This document shows positions 43,964-53,035 of a DNA stretch of 64,000 bases, one piece after another. The notes under the pieces are model-generated. The model was given only the letters and a program-made list of their open reading frames with translations. It had not been told where the DNA came from and did no database searches. The stretch is taken from contig NZ_PTQW01000041.1 in assembly GCF_004343725.1 (NCBI RefSeq), forward strand, positions 1 to 64,000. Reading direction: 5' to 3'. The DNA comes from Treponema sp. J25 (lineage in GTDB: Bacteria; Spirochaetota; Spirochaetia; Treponematales; Breznakiellaceae). Position 1 is the first letter of the stretch, and each line of letters opens with the position of its first letter. The position numbers were made by a program, and so were the translations under genes.

Positions 43964-45879
43964 AACGAGGGAGTATCAAAAATTATGTGGTAAAAGGGGC
44001 CTTTTTTTGTTTGTTAGCCCTTATGATGGTGCCCGGAGTCATAGCTCAGGTAGGAAAGGCTATTTTGTATATTCCTGGCCAGAAGGCTCTGAATGTCCGG
44101 AAGGATCTGGAAGCCCATGGGTTTGGTCACTTGGATACGATTGAAAGTCATTTTTCTTTTGTCTTTGATGACCAAAAAAGAGTGGGTGCCTTACGACTTA
44201 ATACTACCGATGGGGTTAATGATTTTTTTACTATCCCCCTTACGGGAGGTGAAAAACGGGTCACCGTGATTTTTAAAGCCCGGGGGGCTAAGGACGCGGA
44301 TACGGGAACGCCCTTTGGGGTTTTCTGGGTAGGCTGGCAGCGGGGAGAGTATCAAGCCCTTTTGCGGCATAACCATAGTAATCAAATTAAGGGAAGCACC
44401 GGTCAAACAAGCCTTAAACCGGATGATATCGTTTCGGACTGGCATGAATTCCGTATGGTGTTTGAAGTGGAGTCGGACGAAAAGGCCATTACCGCCCGGG
44501 CCTATGTGGACGGTAAATTGCGGCACGAAACAAAGGCCTATGTAAAACAGAGTACCGAATGGGCGGGGGCAGGTCACTTTATTGCCTTTGGAGAGAACGA
44601 TGGAAGTACCAATGGTTTTGCTCGGTACCTCTATGTCCTGGTGATTCCTGATGAGGATGTGCAGAACCTTTCCCTGGAAGAATTGGGAAAGCGGTTAGGA
44701 TATGACTTAACAAAAGTGCCCCTTCTTGTACAGGATCAGGATCCACCAAGTAAGCGGCCTGCCACAAAGCCAGCGGGAATCACCATGTTGGCCTCAGAGG
44801 TTCGAAAGGAAGCAGGTTGGGTAGATCCGGCGGCTATACAGAATAACGAGATAGATCTGTCCCGTCTTCCGTACAGCAAAAATAAGGCGGAATTTATAGA
44901 TCCTCGGCCCATTCTCCCGGATCTTAAAAAACTTGCTGGCTCCCGTCCTGTTCTTACGGTGGTACCTGGCGGGGGCAGTGGTACTTATGCCACCATTAAA
45001 GATGCGATCGATGCTGCTCAACCGGGATCTGTGATCTATATCAAGAAGGGCCTGTATCGGGAAAAGCTTAAAATAACAAAGCCCGATATTACCCTCTTAG
45101 GGGAAAGCCCTGTGTCTACTATTATTTATGGGTACGAAGCAGATACCGGTGGGATCGATGGCAATATTCTTGTAGACGTAAGTCTTAATGGAGAAAGTTT
45201 TAATGCGGTGAATCTTACTTTCTATAATAAAGGTGCCGAATGGAACAAAACCTGGGGAAGTTCGGAACGACGTTCGGTAACCCTTGCTACGAGGAATGTA
45301 GGTCAGGGGGTTATAAGAAACTGTCTCTTCCTAGGACAACAGGATACTATGTATCTTCGTTCTGGTCGGCTCTACTTTGAAAACTGCTACATAGAAGGAG
45401 AGGTTGATTTTATCTGTGGTGGGGCCACGGTTCTTTTTCAGCGGTGCCACATTCATTCTATCTATTATCCCCAGGGAGGCTATATTACGGCCGCAGCTCC
45501 TGCCGATTCTGGTGGTCTTGGCTTTGATAACGGCTATGTGTTTAATCAGTGCCTGTTTACCGCCGATCCTGCCCTACAGAGTGCTAAACCGGTGTTTTTA
45601 GGACGAGGTGCCTGGACGGGAGGAAGTAACGGCAAGGGCCCTGCTAAAGTGGTAATCATGAACTCTCGGATTTCTGCCCTCTCCAGTCAGGGTGGCTGGA
45701 CCGATTGGGACAACGTAAATACGGCGGATAAACAGTTTTTCCGGGAATATCGCAATGAAGGCGAAGGGGCCCTTCTTACTGAAAGCCCGACGCGACGGTT
45801 CCTTACGGAAGAGGAATATCGTACCACCTATCAACGGCCAGAACTTATCCTAGGATACACTCCAAAGCTTCCGTGGTAA
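43960..45879 (+). CDS. Pectinesterase (CE8) with N-terminal jelly-roll-like domain, 639 aa
   Basis: A signal peptide (about residues 1-29) leads to a 210-residue beta-rich domain (GALRLNTTDGVNDFFTIPLT, RAYVDGKLRHETK) that resembles LamG/concanavalin-like modules. A linker with Pro/Lys follows. The CE8 beta-helix begins near residue 325 (GTYATIKDAIDAAQPGSVIYI) and has the catalytic pair in GQQDTMY and VDFICGG, with Arg in FLGRGAW. It frees methanol from methylated pectin and so prepares it for the pectate lyase. The extra domain probably binds glycan. It is translationally coupled to the esterase gene. Confidence 0.93.
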   Translation: MKRGSIKNYVVKGAFFCLLALMMVPGVIAQVGKAILYIPGQKALNVRKDLEAHGFGHLDTIESHFSFVFDDQKRVGALRLNTTDGVNDFFTIPLTGGEKRVTVIFKARGAKDADTGTPFGVFWVGWQRGEYQALLRHNHSNQIKGSTGQTSLKPDDIVSDWHEFRMVFEVESDEKAITARAYVDGKLRHETKAYVKQSTEWAGAGHFIAFGENDGSTNGFARYLYVLVIPDEDVQNLSLEELGKRLGYDLTKVPLLVQDQDPPSKRPATKPAGITMLASEVRKEAGWVDPAAIQNNEIDLSRLPYSKNKAEFIDPRPILPDLKKLAGSRPVLTVVPGGGSGTYATIKDAIDAAQPGSVIYIKKGLYREKLKITKPDITLLGESPVSTIIYGYEADTGGIDGNILVDVSLNGESFNAVNLTFYNKGAEWNKTWGSSERRSVTLATRNVGQGVIRNCLFLGQQDTMYLRSGRLYFENCYIEGEVDFICGGATVLFQRCHIHSIYYPQGGYITAAAPADSGGLGFDNGYVFNQCLFTADPALQSAKPVFLGRGAWTGGSNGKGPAKVVIMNSRISALSSQGGWTDWDNVNTADKQFFREYRNEGEGALLTESPTRRFLTEEEYRTTYQRPELILGYTPKLPW

Positions 45880-45898
45880 AAAATAAGGATTCCTTCAT

Positions 45899-45976
45899 AT
45901 GGACCTAATGGTCTATTTGGAGGGGTCCATCATGGGGCCCCCACTCCCTCTGGGGCCCTCCTTATCGAGAAAGAAG
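45899..45976. other. Hairpins after the pectinesterase gene
   Basis: ATGGACC (45899-45905) pairs with GGTCCAT (45924-45930), then GGGGCCC occurs twice about 20 nt apart and can pair. No T-run follows, so termination is uncertain. Confidence 0.4.
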
Positions 45977-46277
45977 TCCGCGAATGAACACGAATAAACA
46001 CCAATAAATTGAAAAATAGACCGTGGCAAGGCGACGTACTGTTTCAGCGTATCCGCTGTATGGACTAACGATCCACGAATGAACGCGAATAAACGCTAAT
46101 AAATTGAAAAATAGACTGTCACAGGGCGGCGTACTATTGCAATGACTCCGCTGTATAGATCTAACGATCCGTGAATGAACGCGAATAAATTAAGGAATGG
46201 ACCGTCACAGGGGCACGTGCTGTTTCAGTGCCCCCTTGCATGGTTCTAACGATCCGTACATACCTGCGAATGAGCAC
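45977..46277. repeat. Tandem repeat, unit about 95 bp, three copies plus a part
   Basis: Units begin with TCC-RYG-AATGAAC-type sequence at 45977, 46072 and 46168, and a partial fourth at 46253. Shared blocks include GAATGAACGCGAATAAA, AATAAATTGAAAAATAGAC, CGTACT, CCGCTGTAT and CTAACGATCC. Spacing is 95, 96 and 85 nt. Unit 3 differs most in the middle, where GGGGCAC and GTGCCCC can pair. It lies between the convergent pectinesterase and phosphodiester glycosidase genes. It is not coding, and the spacing without distinct spacers excludes CRISPR. Confidence 0.75.
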
Positions 46278-46306
46278 AATACGGGATTACGGGGTAGGTC
46301 TCCCTT

Positions 46307-47254
46307 CTATTCTGTGTACCGTATCCCCAGACAGAGGCCGACGGCCCGTTCTTTCCCAGGGATGTTGTCATGTATTGGGATGTTCAGGACCTCCGCCGCT
46401 TCGCCGGGCCGCTTTACTGCCAGGGTGGTAGACCCACCTCCATCGAGTAACAGGCCATCCCGGGCTCCTAACCGACGGAGAATTTCCGCCGTTTCCTGGG
46501 CCGTAGCCCCTACACTCGATCGTCGTCGTCCATCGATCACCAGGAGAATGATATGCTTCTTATCAGGGAGCACTCCAATGGCAGAACGGGGATTGCGGAT
46601 GGCTCGATAGGGAAGAATCTCCCCATCCTTTAGAATGGTGAAAAAGCCCCCAATTCCGTAGGGAATTTCTTGAAGAAGCTGGGGATCTTTTATCAGGACC
46701 TCTTGTTCTATGATAGCCGCGGTTTTTTCCTGGGTTATGACAAGAGCACTATATCGGGGATGGGGAGGAGAAAGGAGTTCATACTTGTGAATACCAAGCC
46801 CGATGTGCTCCCGGATTTCTCCTTCCCTATCGGAGACGGGTCCAAAAGGGGCGGTATTAATTGCAACCAGACTGTTAGTTTTCTCTGCAAAGTGCCGGAC
46901 CGTGATGGACCGTCCCACACCGGGGCGTTCTGCCGGTGGCCCCACGATTATTTTTAGCTGAGGATGAGAAAGGTCCACCATCACCGCCCAGCTTTCCAGG
47001 GGGGGATTGTGGATAGCAAAACTGGTATAGGCTATACCGGGAACGAGGGGAATGAATGGGGCTTCTTCCAAGTCCTGAATGGTGTCTGCCTGAAAAGTAA
47101 TGGGGTAGGGGTGTGGTACAGAAGGTTCTTCAGGACCGGGGAGATATGCCGAGAAACTCGTGCAGGCGGTCCAGAAAAAGACAACCAGGAACCAGGCCTT
47201 TCTTGCTGTTTTTTTAAGGTATACCCTTAGGGGGCCTGAAACATCGCATCCCAT
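46307..47254 (-). CDS. Phosphodiester glycosidase (NAGPA) domain protein, 315 aa
   Basis: A hydrophobic segment ending FFWTAC may be a lipobox (Cys31). The NAGPA domain covers about residues 75-313, with SLVAINTAPFG, GIGGFFTILKDGE, RSAIGVLPDKKHIILLVIDG and LLLDGGGSTTLAV near the end. Animal relatives uncover mannose 6-phosphate tags. Bacterial ones are periplasmic or cell-wall associated and cleave glycosyl phosphodiesters in envelope polymers. Substrate here unknown. A terminator separates it from rpsU upstream, so it has its own promoter within 47255-47290. Confidence 0.85.
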   Translation of the reverse strand: MGCDVSGPLRVYLKKTARKAWFLVVFFWTACTSFSAYLPGPEEPSVPHPYPITFQADTIQDLEEAPFIPLVPGIAYTSFAIHNPPLESWAVMVDLSHPQLKIIVGPPAERPGVGRSITVRHFAEKTNSLVAINTAPFGPVSDREGEIREHIGLGIHKYELLSPPHPRYSALVITQEKTAAIIEQEVLIKDPQLLQEIPYGIGGFFTILKDGEILPYRAIRNPRSAIGVLPDKKHIILLVIDGRRRSSVGATAQETAEILRRLGARDGLLLDGGGSTTLAVKRPGEAAEVLNIPIHDNIPGKERAVGLCLGIRYTE

Positions 47255-47290
47255 GGCAGGTCTCTCTTTTTAAGGAAAAGGAACTTGGTA

Positions 47291-47315
47291 AAAAAATAAG
47301 GCCCTTTCCGGGCCT
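47291..47315 (-). terminator. Terminator behind rpsU
   Basis: On the minus strand AGGCCC and GGGCCTT (47298-47315) pair around GGAAA, followed by ATTTTTTT. Between it and rpsU, GGTGGTAA/TTACCATCC (about 47345-47365) can form a second hairpin. Confidence 0.8.
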
Positions 47316-47472
47316 CATCATTCTATACCAATCTACGACTTTTGGGTGGTAATCTCTTACCATCCTTTCGGGGCATCCTCCAGCAATTGAGCCGTGCATA
47401 CGTTGGATGAGCCCCTTCCCTTTTTAGATAGATAGGGAATTTCTCCACTTCCTGAGAAATTCCTCTGGGGAT

Positions 47473-47676
47473 TTAGTATTCGGCTTTCCCCTTGCGGTTC
47501 TTCTTCATCAGCTTGCGCTGGATTGCCTTTTTCTTGCGGTTCAGGATGGTAGAAGGCTTTTCGTAGTATTCCCGCTTCTTAAATTCCCGGATGATGCCTT
47601 CTTTCTCGACCATCCGCTTAAAGCGTTTGATCGCCTTTTCCAGCATCTCGTTTTCATCAACGACAATGTGGGCCAC
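47473..47676 (-). CDS. rpsU: 30S ribosomal protein S21
   Basis: The 67-residue S21 has [20 protein letters not shown] at the start, [17 protein letters not shown] in the middle and a basic tail. I start it at the GTG at 47676, giving [18 protein letters not shown] ends 7 nt before it; the in-frame GTG at 47685 lies inside that site. S21 helps initiation at the 30S platform. It is the last gene of the recO-deoA-recJ-LytM block, directly behind the peptidase stop, and a terminator follows. Confidence 0.95.
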   Translation of the reverse strand: MAHIVVDENEMLEKAIKRFKRMVEKEGIIREFKKREYYEKPSTILNRKKKAIQRKLMKKNRKGKAEY

Positions 47677-47696
47677 TCTTCTCACCTCCTTTCCGC

Positions 47697-48698
47697 TTAC
47701 CGGTCAGAATTACGTGCCTTCGCACGATAGGTCGATATTCTACTGAGAATAGCATCTTTGTCAAGCAGAGGATTTGTGATAAGACTATCGGGGTTTGCGC
47801 TTTCCCCCTGGATGCGAATTTCCCAGTGGAGATGGGGCCCCGTGGAAAGGCCAGTAGAACCACTGGTGCCTATGAGGGCCCCCTGCTCAACTATTTCTCC
47901 TACCGCTACCGAAATAGTATCCATGTGGTAGTACAGCGAATACACCCCCGGGGCATGTTCCAGAATAACCGTGTTCCCCGTTACCAGGCGATATCGGGCC
48001 AGGGCAACCCGCCCCCGTGCACAGGCGCGCACCGGTGTCCCCCGGGGAACGCCATAGTCAAGACCGTAGTGAATACTGGTGCTCTGCTTACCATTACTGT
48101 ACCGGTACACCCGTTGATCTCCAAAGAAGGCGGTACGACGTTTGCTTGCCACCGGTTCCACCCAGGGTTCCTGACTGTGGAGAAGGGGTGTCGGCGTGGT
48201 AAGGACCTGCCAGAGTTCCCGGCTTTCCGCTTCTTTACGGGGATCCGGTTTGGTTAATAGGTCGGTGTTTGTGCTATCCAGGGCTATTTCCATGGAAACG
48301 AATTGGACCGGTTCCAGAGAGATGCTTCCTTCTTGTAAGGGCTGTTCTCCTTTAAGAATCCGGATAAGGATGGTAGCTCCCTCGTAGGCTGGACCGGTGG
48401 TAAGCAGGGCCATGGCAATAGTGCCGGTTTCTGTTTCATTTTGATAGGTATCAAAGATGAAAAAGGGACTAGAAAGGATCCTTTTCCCCTTCGGCGACAA
48501 AAGCTCGACCTGATAGTCGCTAAAGGAACCGGCGGCTTCTGTTTGGTTGGGTAAGAGGAACACTACTTGAAAGGCGTCTCCTATCCGGGGCTTTTCGGGA
48601 TACACGAAGAAAGCGGTAGGTTCCTGGGCCCCCAGATAGGGACCCGTAACGATACAGGCGAGCAATGCTAAAATCTTATGAAACCTGTTTTTTTTCAT
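47697..48698 (-). CDS. Exported M23 (LytM-like) peptidase, 333 aa
   Basis: A signal peptide (residues 1-24) precedes a beta-rich N-terminal region (about 25-200). The M23 domain (about 215-325) has the zinc ligands in [12 protein letters not shown] and GPHLHWEI. It should cut peptide cross-links in peptidoglycan or act as an activator of amidases; the metal ligands look complete. The ATG at 48698 lies 23 nt inside the recJ 3' end with GGAAG upstream; open sequence further up belongs to recJ in another frame. rpsU follows with only its ribosome site between. Confidence 0.9.
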   Translation of the reverse strand: MKKNRFHKILALLACIVTGPYLGAQEPTAFFVYPEKPRIGDAFQVVFLLPNQTEAAGSFSDYQVELLSPKGKRILSSPFFIFDTYQNETETGTIAMALLTTGPAYEGATILIRILKGEQPLQEGSISLEPVQFVSMEIALDSTNTDLLTKPDPRKEAESRELWQVLTTPTPLLHSQEPWVEPVASKRRTAFFGDQRVYRYSNGKQSTSIHYGLDYGVPRGTPVRACARGRVALARYRLVTGNTVILEHAPGVYSLYYHMDTISVAVGEIVEQGALIGTSGSTGLSTGPHLHWEIRIQGESANPDSLITNPLLDKDAILSRISTYRAKARNSDR

Positions 48699-50829
48699 GA
48701 GCAACTTCCGATCGTTTAAGGTCGGTGATGATAAGCTGCGGCGTTTCAGTCCCATTGAACCAATTACGCTGTAACCGAAATACCAGGTCCACCCGGTCGT
48801 GGAGGTCAAACTCGGTTTTTACCTTTTCTGCGGCCTGCCAGTATACGGCGGGCCACTTGTAGGCTCCCGCATCCACCGTCAGTTTTACGTGGGGGGCTCC
48901 GTTTTTCCCCATCAAAAGTATATCGATAATCGGTAAGCCCCGGGCAAGGAAAAAGAGGTGGTCGTTTGCCTCTCCATAGGGTTCAAAGGTATCTACTACC
49001 TTGAGGAGCTCGGGAGTAAGATAGCCATGGGGTAGTTCCGCATCGATATGGAGGATTTCTTCATCCCGGGCCTCTTCGAGTTCCATGCAGGCGCTGACTA
49101 TTTTAAGTCGATCCAGAAAGAGGGGCCACTTCTCATGGTCCATGGTAAAACCTGCCGCATAATCATGGCCTCCCCAGTCGGTAAAAAGGTCTGCGCATTG
49201 TTCCAGCAAAGAACGGACATCGTATCCCCGGGTAGAGCGGAGGGAGCCCGAAAGGGTAGTTTCGCTGGTAAAGGCCACAGCGATGGCGGGGACTTTAAAG
49301 CGCTGTACCATCCGGGCGGCCATGATGCCCGTTACTCCCCGGTGGATTTCGGGGCCAAAGGCAACGACGAGCTTTCCCCCAAATTGTTCTAAGCTTGCCG
49401 CAGCCATCGGTTCTACTACCGCCCAGATGTCATTCCCCAGTTTTCGGCGATCCTCGTTCATCTGGAGAACCGCCTGGACGAGCTCCTCCCGGCGGGAAAG
49501 TTTTTCTTCTAACAGGAGTTCCACCGCCAGATCGGGCCGGCCCATCCTTCCGCTGGCGTTGATGGCGGGACACACCTGCCAGGAAAGATCACTGGCGATA
49601 ATAGGTCGTCCGCTGAGGCCGAGCTTAAAGAAAAGGTCCGAGATCCCCGGCCGGGCCTTCTTTTCCATGGCGCTGACCCCATTCTTTACGATGATGCGGT
49701 TTTCGTTCTGTAAGGGCATCATGTCCGCGATGGTGCCCAGGGCAACGAGTTGGAGATCTTCCTGGTCTTCCTCCGTGTAAAGGTTTTCTTTTTTCTGAAT
49801 ATAGGTTACGAAAAGGTTGATAAACGTATCTAATTCGGTAGGGTTCCCTTCGCTATAGCGGGCGATACGGGAAAGTTCCTTTAATCTGAGAAGACTCTTC
49901 CCCGCCACCTGGGGAAATTCCCGGCCAATTTCTTCTCGTATATCTTGAAAGTAGGGCTCTATACCGGACCCGAACATTTTATGGAAATTGCGAACATGGA
50001 GCGGCCTATCCCAGACAAGAATAGGCGTGTCTTGAATGAGGGGCAGAATGCGGGTCTGTTCTATGGTTACCATACCGGGGATGATTGTTTCGGTAAGTCG
50101 CCGGACCACGACCAGGTTTCGAAGGATGGCAACCTCCACTTCAAAGGCATCGTTGGTGGGGCGGGTGGTTAATAAGCAGAGGTTTTGCCCGTAGAGACTG
50201 CTTTTCCGGGCAAAGCGGAGGGCCCACACGAGTTTGTAGGTCACCCCACAACCTGCCAGGTCCCGGAAGGGATAGGGGGTGTCTTTAAGTTTTGGATTTA
50301 TGATAGCCAGGGCAGGGGGCAGTTCTTCTTGAGGGTTATGATGATCTACCACAATGACGTCGATGCCTAATTCCTGGGCCAGGGCAATTTCTTCATGGTT
50401 CGAAATCCCACAATCTACGGTGATGATGAGGGTTCCCCCCTGTTTTGCCCATTCTTGAACCGTTTGTCTTGAAAGACCGTAGGCATCGTTCCCCAGAGGA
50501 ACCCGCCATTCTACGGTAAGCCCCATACGTTGTAATTGACGAACCAGGAGGGCCGTACTGGTGATGCCATCTACATCTCGATCCCCAAAAACCAGGACCT
50601 TTTCTTGTTCTTCCCCCGCCGACAGGATCCGATCCACCGCGTCTTCCATGCCGGGGAAGAGGAAAGGATTGTGGAGATAGCGTAGATCCGATTCAAGGTA
50701 GAATTGAATTTCTTCTCCCCGTAAAATGCCCCGTCGGGCAAGGATGGCCGCGGTAAGGGTATCGCAACCATACCGTTGGGCAAGGCTCTTTACGAGTTCC
50801 GGGGGTATTTCTTTCTTTTCCCATTTCAT
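48676..50829 (-). CDS. recJ: Single-strand DNA exonuclease RecJ with extra central domain, 717 aa
   Basis: The DHH core is present: FGDRDVDGITS (about 81-91), ITVDCGISNHEE, VIVVDHHNPQ (about 158-167), then VALGTIADMMPL (about 361-372), the DHHA1 region with WGGHDYAAGF, and a C-terminal OB fold. Between residues 209 and 356 is an insert of about 150 residues that standard RecJ lacks. It reads like a DnaQ 3'-5' exonuclease fold (FEVEVAILRN, ETIIPGMVTIEQT, TPILVWDRPL) but without the acidic catalytic residues. RecJ degrades 5' ends in recombination and repair. It starts at 50829, overlapping the deoA stop (ATGA). Confidence 0.94.
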   Translation of the reverse strand: MKWEKKEIPPELVKSLAQRYGCDTLTAAILARRGILRGEEIQFYLESDLRYLHNPFLFPGMEDAVDRILSAGEEQEKVLVFGDRDVDGITSTALLVRQLQRMGLTVEWRVPLGNDAYGLSRQTVQEWAKQGGTLIITVDCGISNHEEIALAQELGIDVIVVDHHNPQEELPPALAIINPKLKDTPYPFRDLAGCGVTYKLVWALRFARKSSLYGQNLCLLTTRPTNDAFEVEVAILRNLVVVRRLTETIIPGMVTIEQTRILPLIQDTPILVWDRPLHVRNFHKMFGSGIEPYFQDIREEIGREFPQVAGKSLLRLKELSRIARYSEGNPTELDTFINLFVTYIQKKENLYTEEDQEDLQLVALGTIADMMPLQNENRIIVKNGVSAMEKKARPGISDLFFKLGLSGRPIIASDLSWQVCPAINASGRMGRPDLAVELLLEEKLSRREELVQAVLQMNEDRRKLGNDIWAVVEPMAAASLEQFGGKLVVAFGPEIHRGVTGIMAARMVQRFKVPAIAVAFTSETTLSGSLRSTRGYDVRSLLEQCADLFTDWGGHDYAAGFTMDHEKWPLFLDRLKIVSACMELEEARDEEILHIDAELPHGYLTPELLKVVDTFEPYGEANDHLFFLARGLPIIDILLMGKNGAPHVKLTVDAGAYKWPAVYWQAAEKVKTEFDLHDRVDLVFRLQRNWFNGTETPQLIITDLKRSEVAHEKKQVS

Positions 50830-52136
50830 GAGGCGCAAATTTCCTTTGCCACAAGATTACGTGGTGCGGGGAGGGCGTCCTCTATATGCAGGGCTCCCTC
50901 CAGAAGGGGAAGCGCCTCCTCAAGGCTTCCCTGATCCTTACCCCACACAGTCATGACTAGTTCTCCGTTCTGGACTTTGTCTCCCCGCCGATGATGGAAT
51001 TGGATCCCCGCTGTGGGACTGACCGGATCGCTGGTGGTGTTTCTCCCTACGCCCAGGAGCACCCCTGCTCGGCCTATGTCGTAAGCATCGATGTGGGTGA
51101 TATATCCACTCCGGGGTGCCCGGACTTCTTTCCAATGGGGAGAGCGATAGGTCCCCCGTAAGCGGAGGAGTTCTTCCGGCTTGCCGCCCTGGGCTTCCAC
51201 ATTTTTAAGAAAGAGTTCCCGGGGTTTGCCGCTTGCCAGGGCTTTTTCACAGAGTTGGCGGGCAGTGCTTGCATCGGGGGCCTTTCCCGCCAGCAGTACC
51301 ATCCGGGCGGCAAGTTCCAGGGTAACCTCCATGAGATCCGCTGGACCCTTTCCTTCAAGACAATCAAGGCTTTCTTCGACCTCTAAAAAGTTTCCTACCA
51401 TGGTCCCCAGGGGTTCATTCATGTCCGTAAGCAGGGCAATAATGGGTTTCCCCATGGCCTTGCCCGTTTCTACCAGGGACCGGGCCAGTTGTTCCGCCTG
51501 GGAAAAATCCTTCATGAAGGCACCAGACCCGAATTTAACGTCGAATACCAGGGCTTCTGCTCCTTCGGCCACCTTTTTGGAAAGAATACTCGCGGTAATG
51601 AGCGGAATCGATTCCACCGTGGCGGTCACATCCCGTAGGGCGTACAGGAGCCGATCCGCCGGGACGATCTCGCTGGTCTGGCCGGTCATGGCAAAGCCGG
51701 TGGTTGCAAGGATGCGCCGGAATTCTTCCACCGAAAGGTTTGTTCGATAGCCGGGGATGGCTTCCAGTTTGTCCAGGGTTCCTCCCGTGTGCCCCAGGGC
51801 CCGGCCAGACATCATGGGATCCTTGATTCCCAGGGAGGCGACGAGGGGTGCCAGGATAAGGCTTGTTTTATCCCCCACTCCCCCGGTGGAGTGTTTATCC
51901 ACAAAGGGGCCTTCTATCCCCGAAAGGTCGATGGTTTTTCCGGAATGAAGCATTATCTCCGTAAGAGCGCCCGTTTCCCGGGGAGTCATCCCCTGGAAGT
52001 ACACCGCCATTGCCCAGGCAGAAACCTGGTAATCCGGGATACGGCCCTCCACATATCCTCTGATAAGAAACTCTAATTCATCCCGGGAAAGCTCTTTGCC
52101 ATTTCGTTTATTCATGATGATATCTACCGCTCGCAT
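50826..52136 (-). CDS. deoA: Thymidine/pyrimidine-nucleoside phosphorylase
   Basis: This 436-residue protein has the family signature in SGRALGHTGGTLDKLEAIPG, the phosphate loop DKHSTGGVGDKTS near residue 80 and the C-terminal domain with GRNTTSDPVSPTAGI. It splits thymidine, deoxyuridine or uridine to base and (deoxy)ribose 1-phosphate. Whether it is strict DeoA or broader Pdp cannot be told by eye. With DeoC and the nucleoside importer it completes a salvage route. GAAGGAGG lies 6 nt before the ATG, and its stop overlaps recJ. Confidence 0.95.
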   Translation of the reverse strand: MRAVDIIMNKRNGKELSRDELEFLIRGYVEGRIPDYQVSAWAMAVYFQGMTPRETGALTEIMLHSGKTIDLSGIEGPFVDKHSTGGVGDKTSLILAPLVASLGIKDPMMSGRALGHTGGTLDKLEAIPGYRTNLSVEEFRRILATTGFAMTGQTSEIVPADRLLYALRDVTATVESIPLITASILSKKVAEGAEALVFDVKFGSGAFMKDFSQAEQLARSLVETGKAMGKPIIALLTDMNEPLGTMVGNFLEVEESLDCLEGKGPADLMEVTLELAARMVLLAGKAPDASTARQLCEKALASGKPRELFLKNVEAQGGKPEELLRLRGTYRSPHWKEVRAPRSGYITHIDAYDIGRAGVLLGVGRNTTSDPVSPTAGIQFHHRRGDKVQNGELVMTVWGKDQGSLEEALPLLEGALHIEDALPAPRNLVAKEICAS

Positions 52137-52169
52137 GATAGCCCTCCTTCTGGGTAGGTCCGCTTTTTG

Positions 52170-52925
52170 TTATTCCTCATGCCATTGTATCCTTTTACCA
52201 CTGAAGGCAGTGTATAGTCCCTCTCCTACCTGTATAGCCCTGGCAAGCACCTCATCCTCAAGGGTGTACCGGAGGGCCTGCGGGCCATGCTGCTTGTGTA
52301 CCTCCCTGAACCAGCGCCGGAATCCCGGGTACAGGGGGACCGCTGCCAGTCCAGCTGAGGGAGCCGCCCTTTCCCGGCAGGTGGAACACACCAGGAGATT
52401 CTGGTCCGGGAGATACCATAGTATATCAAGATGACCGATGGGGCAAGCGCAGGAACCACAATGGGAAAAATCGGGAAAAATCCCCAGAATGTCCAGATAC
52501 TGCCATATGAAACAAAGCACCAGGTGTCGCCGTTGGTCCCGCTGGGCCTCCGCCAGGATTTCCAGGCTTTCATCTAAAAGAAGATATACCTCTTCTGGAT
52601 TGGCGCCGCCGCCATGTCCCTGGAGCACCAATTCGACAAGAAAGCTGGCCGCCAGAATTCTCCCATAGTCTTCCCGAATGCCGGGGCGCCAGGTTTCTAC
52701 GTCAAAATCGGTTACCTTGCGGCTATCCCGCACCGGATCGTGGTATACCCACAGCGTACCCCTATTAAAGGAACTCACGTGGGAACGTAGCTTGCTTTTG
52801 GGGCCGCCAAAAAGGGTCGCCCGCAGGAGCCCCTCTTCCCGGGTAAGGAAGACCGCCTCCCGATTCGATTCGCCTGAGTTTTTTACCGTCAGAACGATGG
52901 CCTGGTAGGTTTTATTGCGTGCCAT
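52170..52925 (-). CDS. recO: DNA repair protein RecO
   Basis: The protein is 251 residues. An OB fold forms the first 80 (YQAIVLTVKNSGESNREAVFLT, LFGGPKSKLRSHV). A helical domain follows with a zinc knuckle of two CxxC-like pairs (CGSCACP and CSTCRER, about 155-190). RecO loads RecA on SSB-coated DNA together with RecR. It lies 33 nt upstream of deoA in the same direction and groups here with recJ, its partner in the RecFOR route. Confidence 0.93.
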   Translation of the reverse strand: MARNKTYQAIVLTVKNSGESNREAVFLTREEGLLRATLFGGPKSKLRSHVSSFNRGTLWVYHDPVRDSRKVTDFDVETWRPGIREDYGRILAASFLVELVLQGHGGGANPEEVYLLLDESLEILAEAQRDQRRHLVLCFIWQYLDILGIFPDFSHCGSCACPIGHLDILWYLPDQNLLVCSTCRERAAPSAGLAAVPLYPGFRRWFREVHKQHGPQALRYTLEDEVLARAIQVGEGLYTAFSGKRIQWHEE

Positions 52926-53035
52926 ACGGTACTACTCTGAGGGGAGCTGGTTTTTCTTTTAGGCCCGAAGTTTTCCGGGGGCGCACGGGGCTTTTCTTCC
53001 TCCTATGAGAACTGTTCAAAATAGAACCGCCCATC

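Noticed and set aside
45977-46277. CRISPR array
   Set aside because: The units are about 95 bp and similar along most of their length. There are no short constant repeats with unique spacers and no cas genes.
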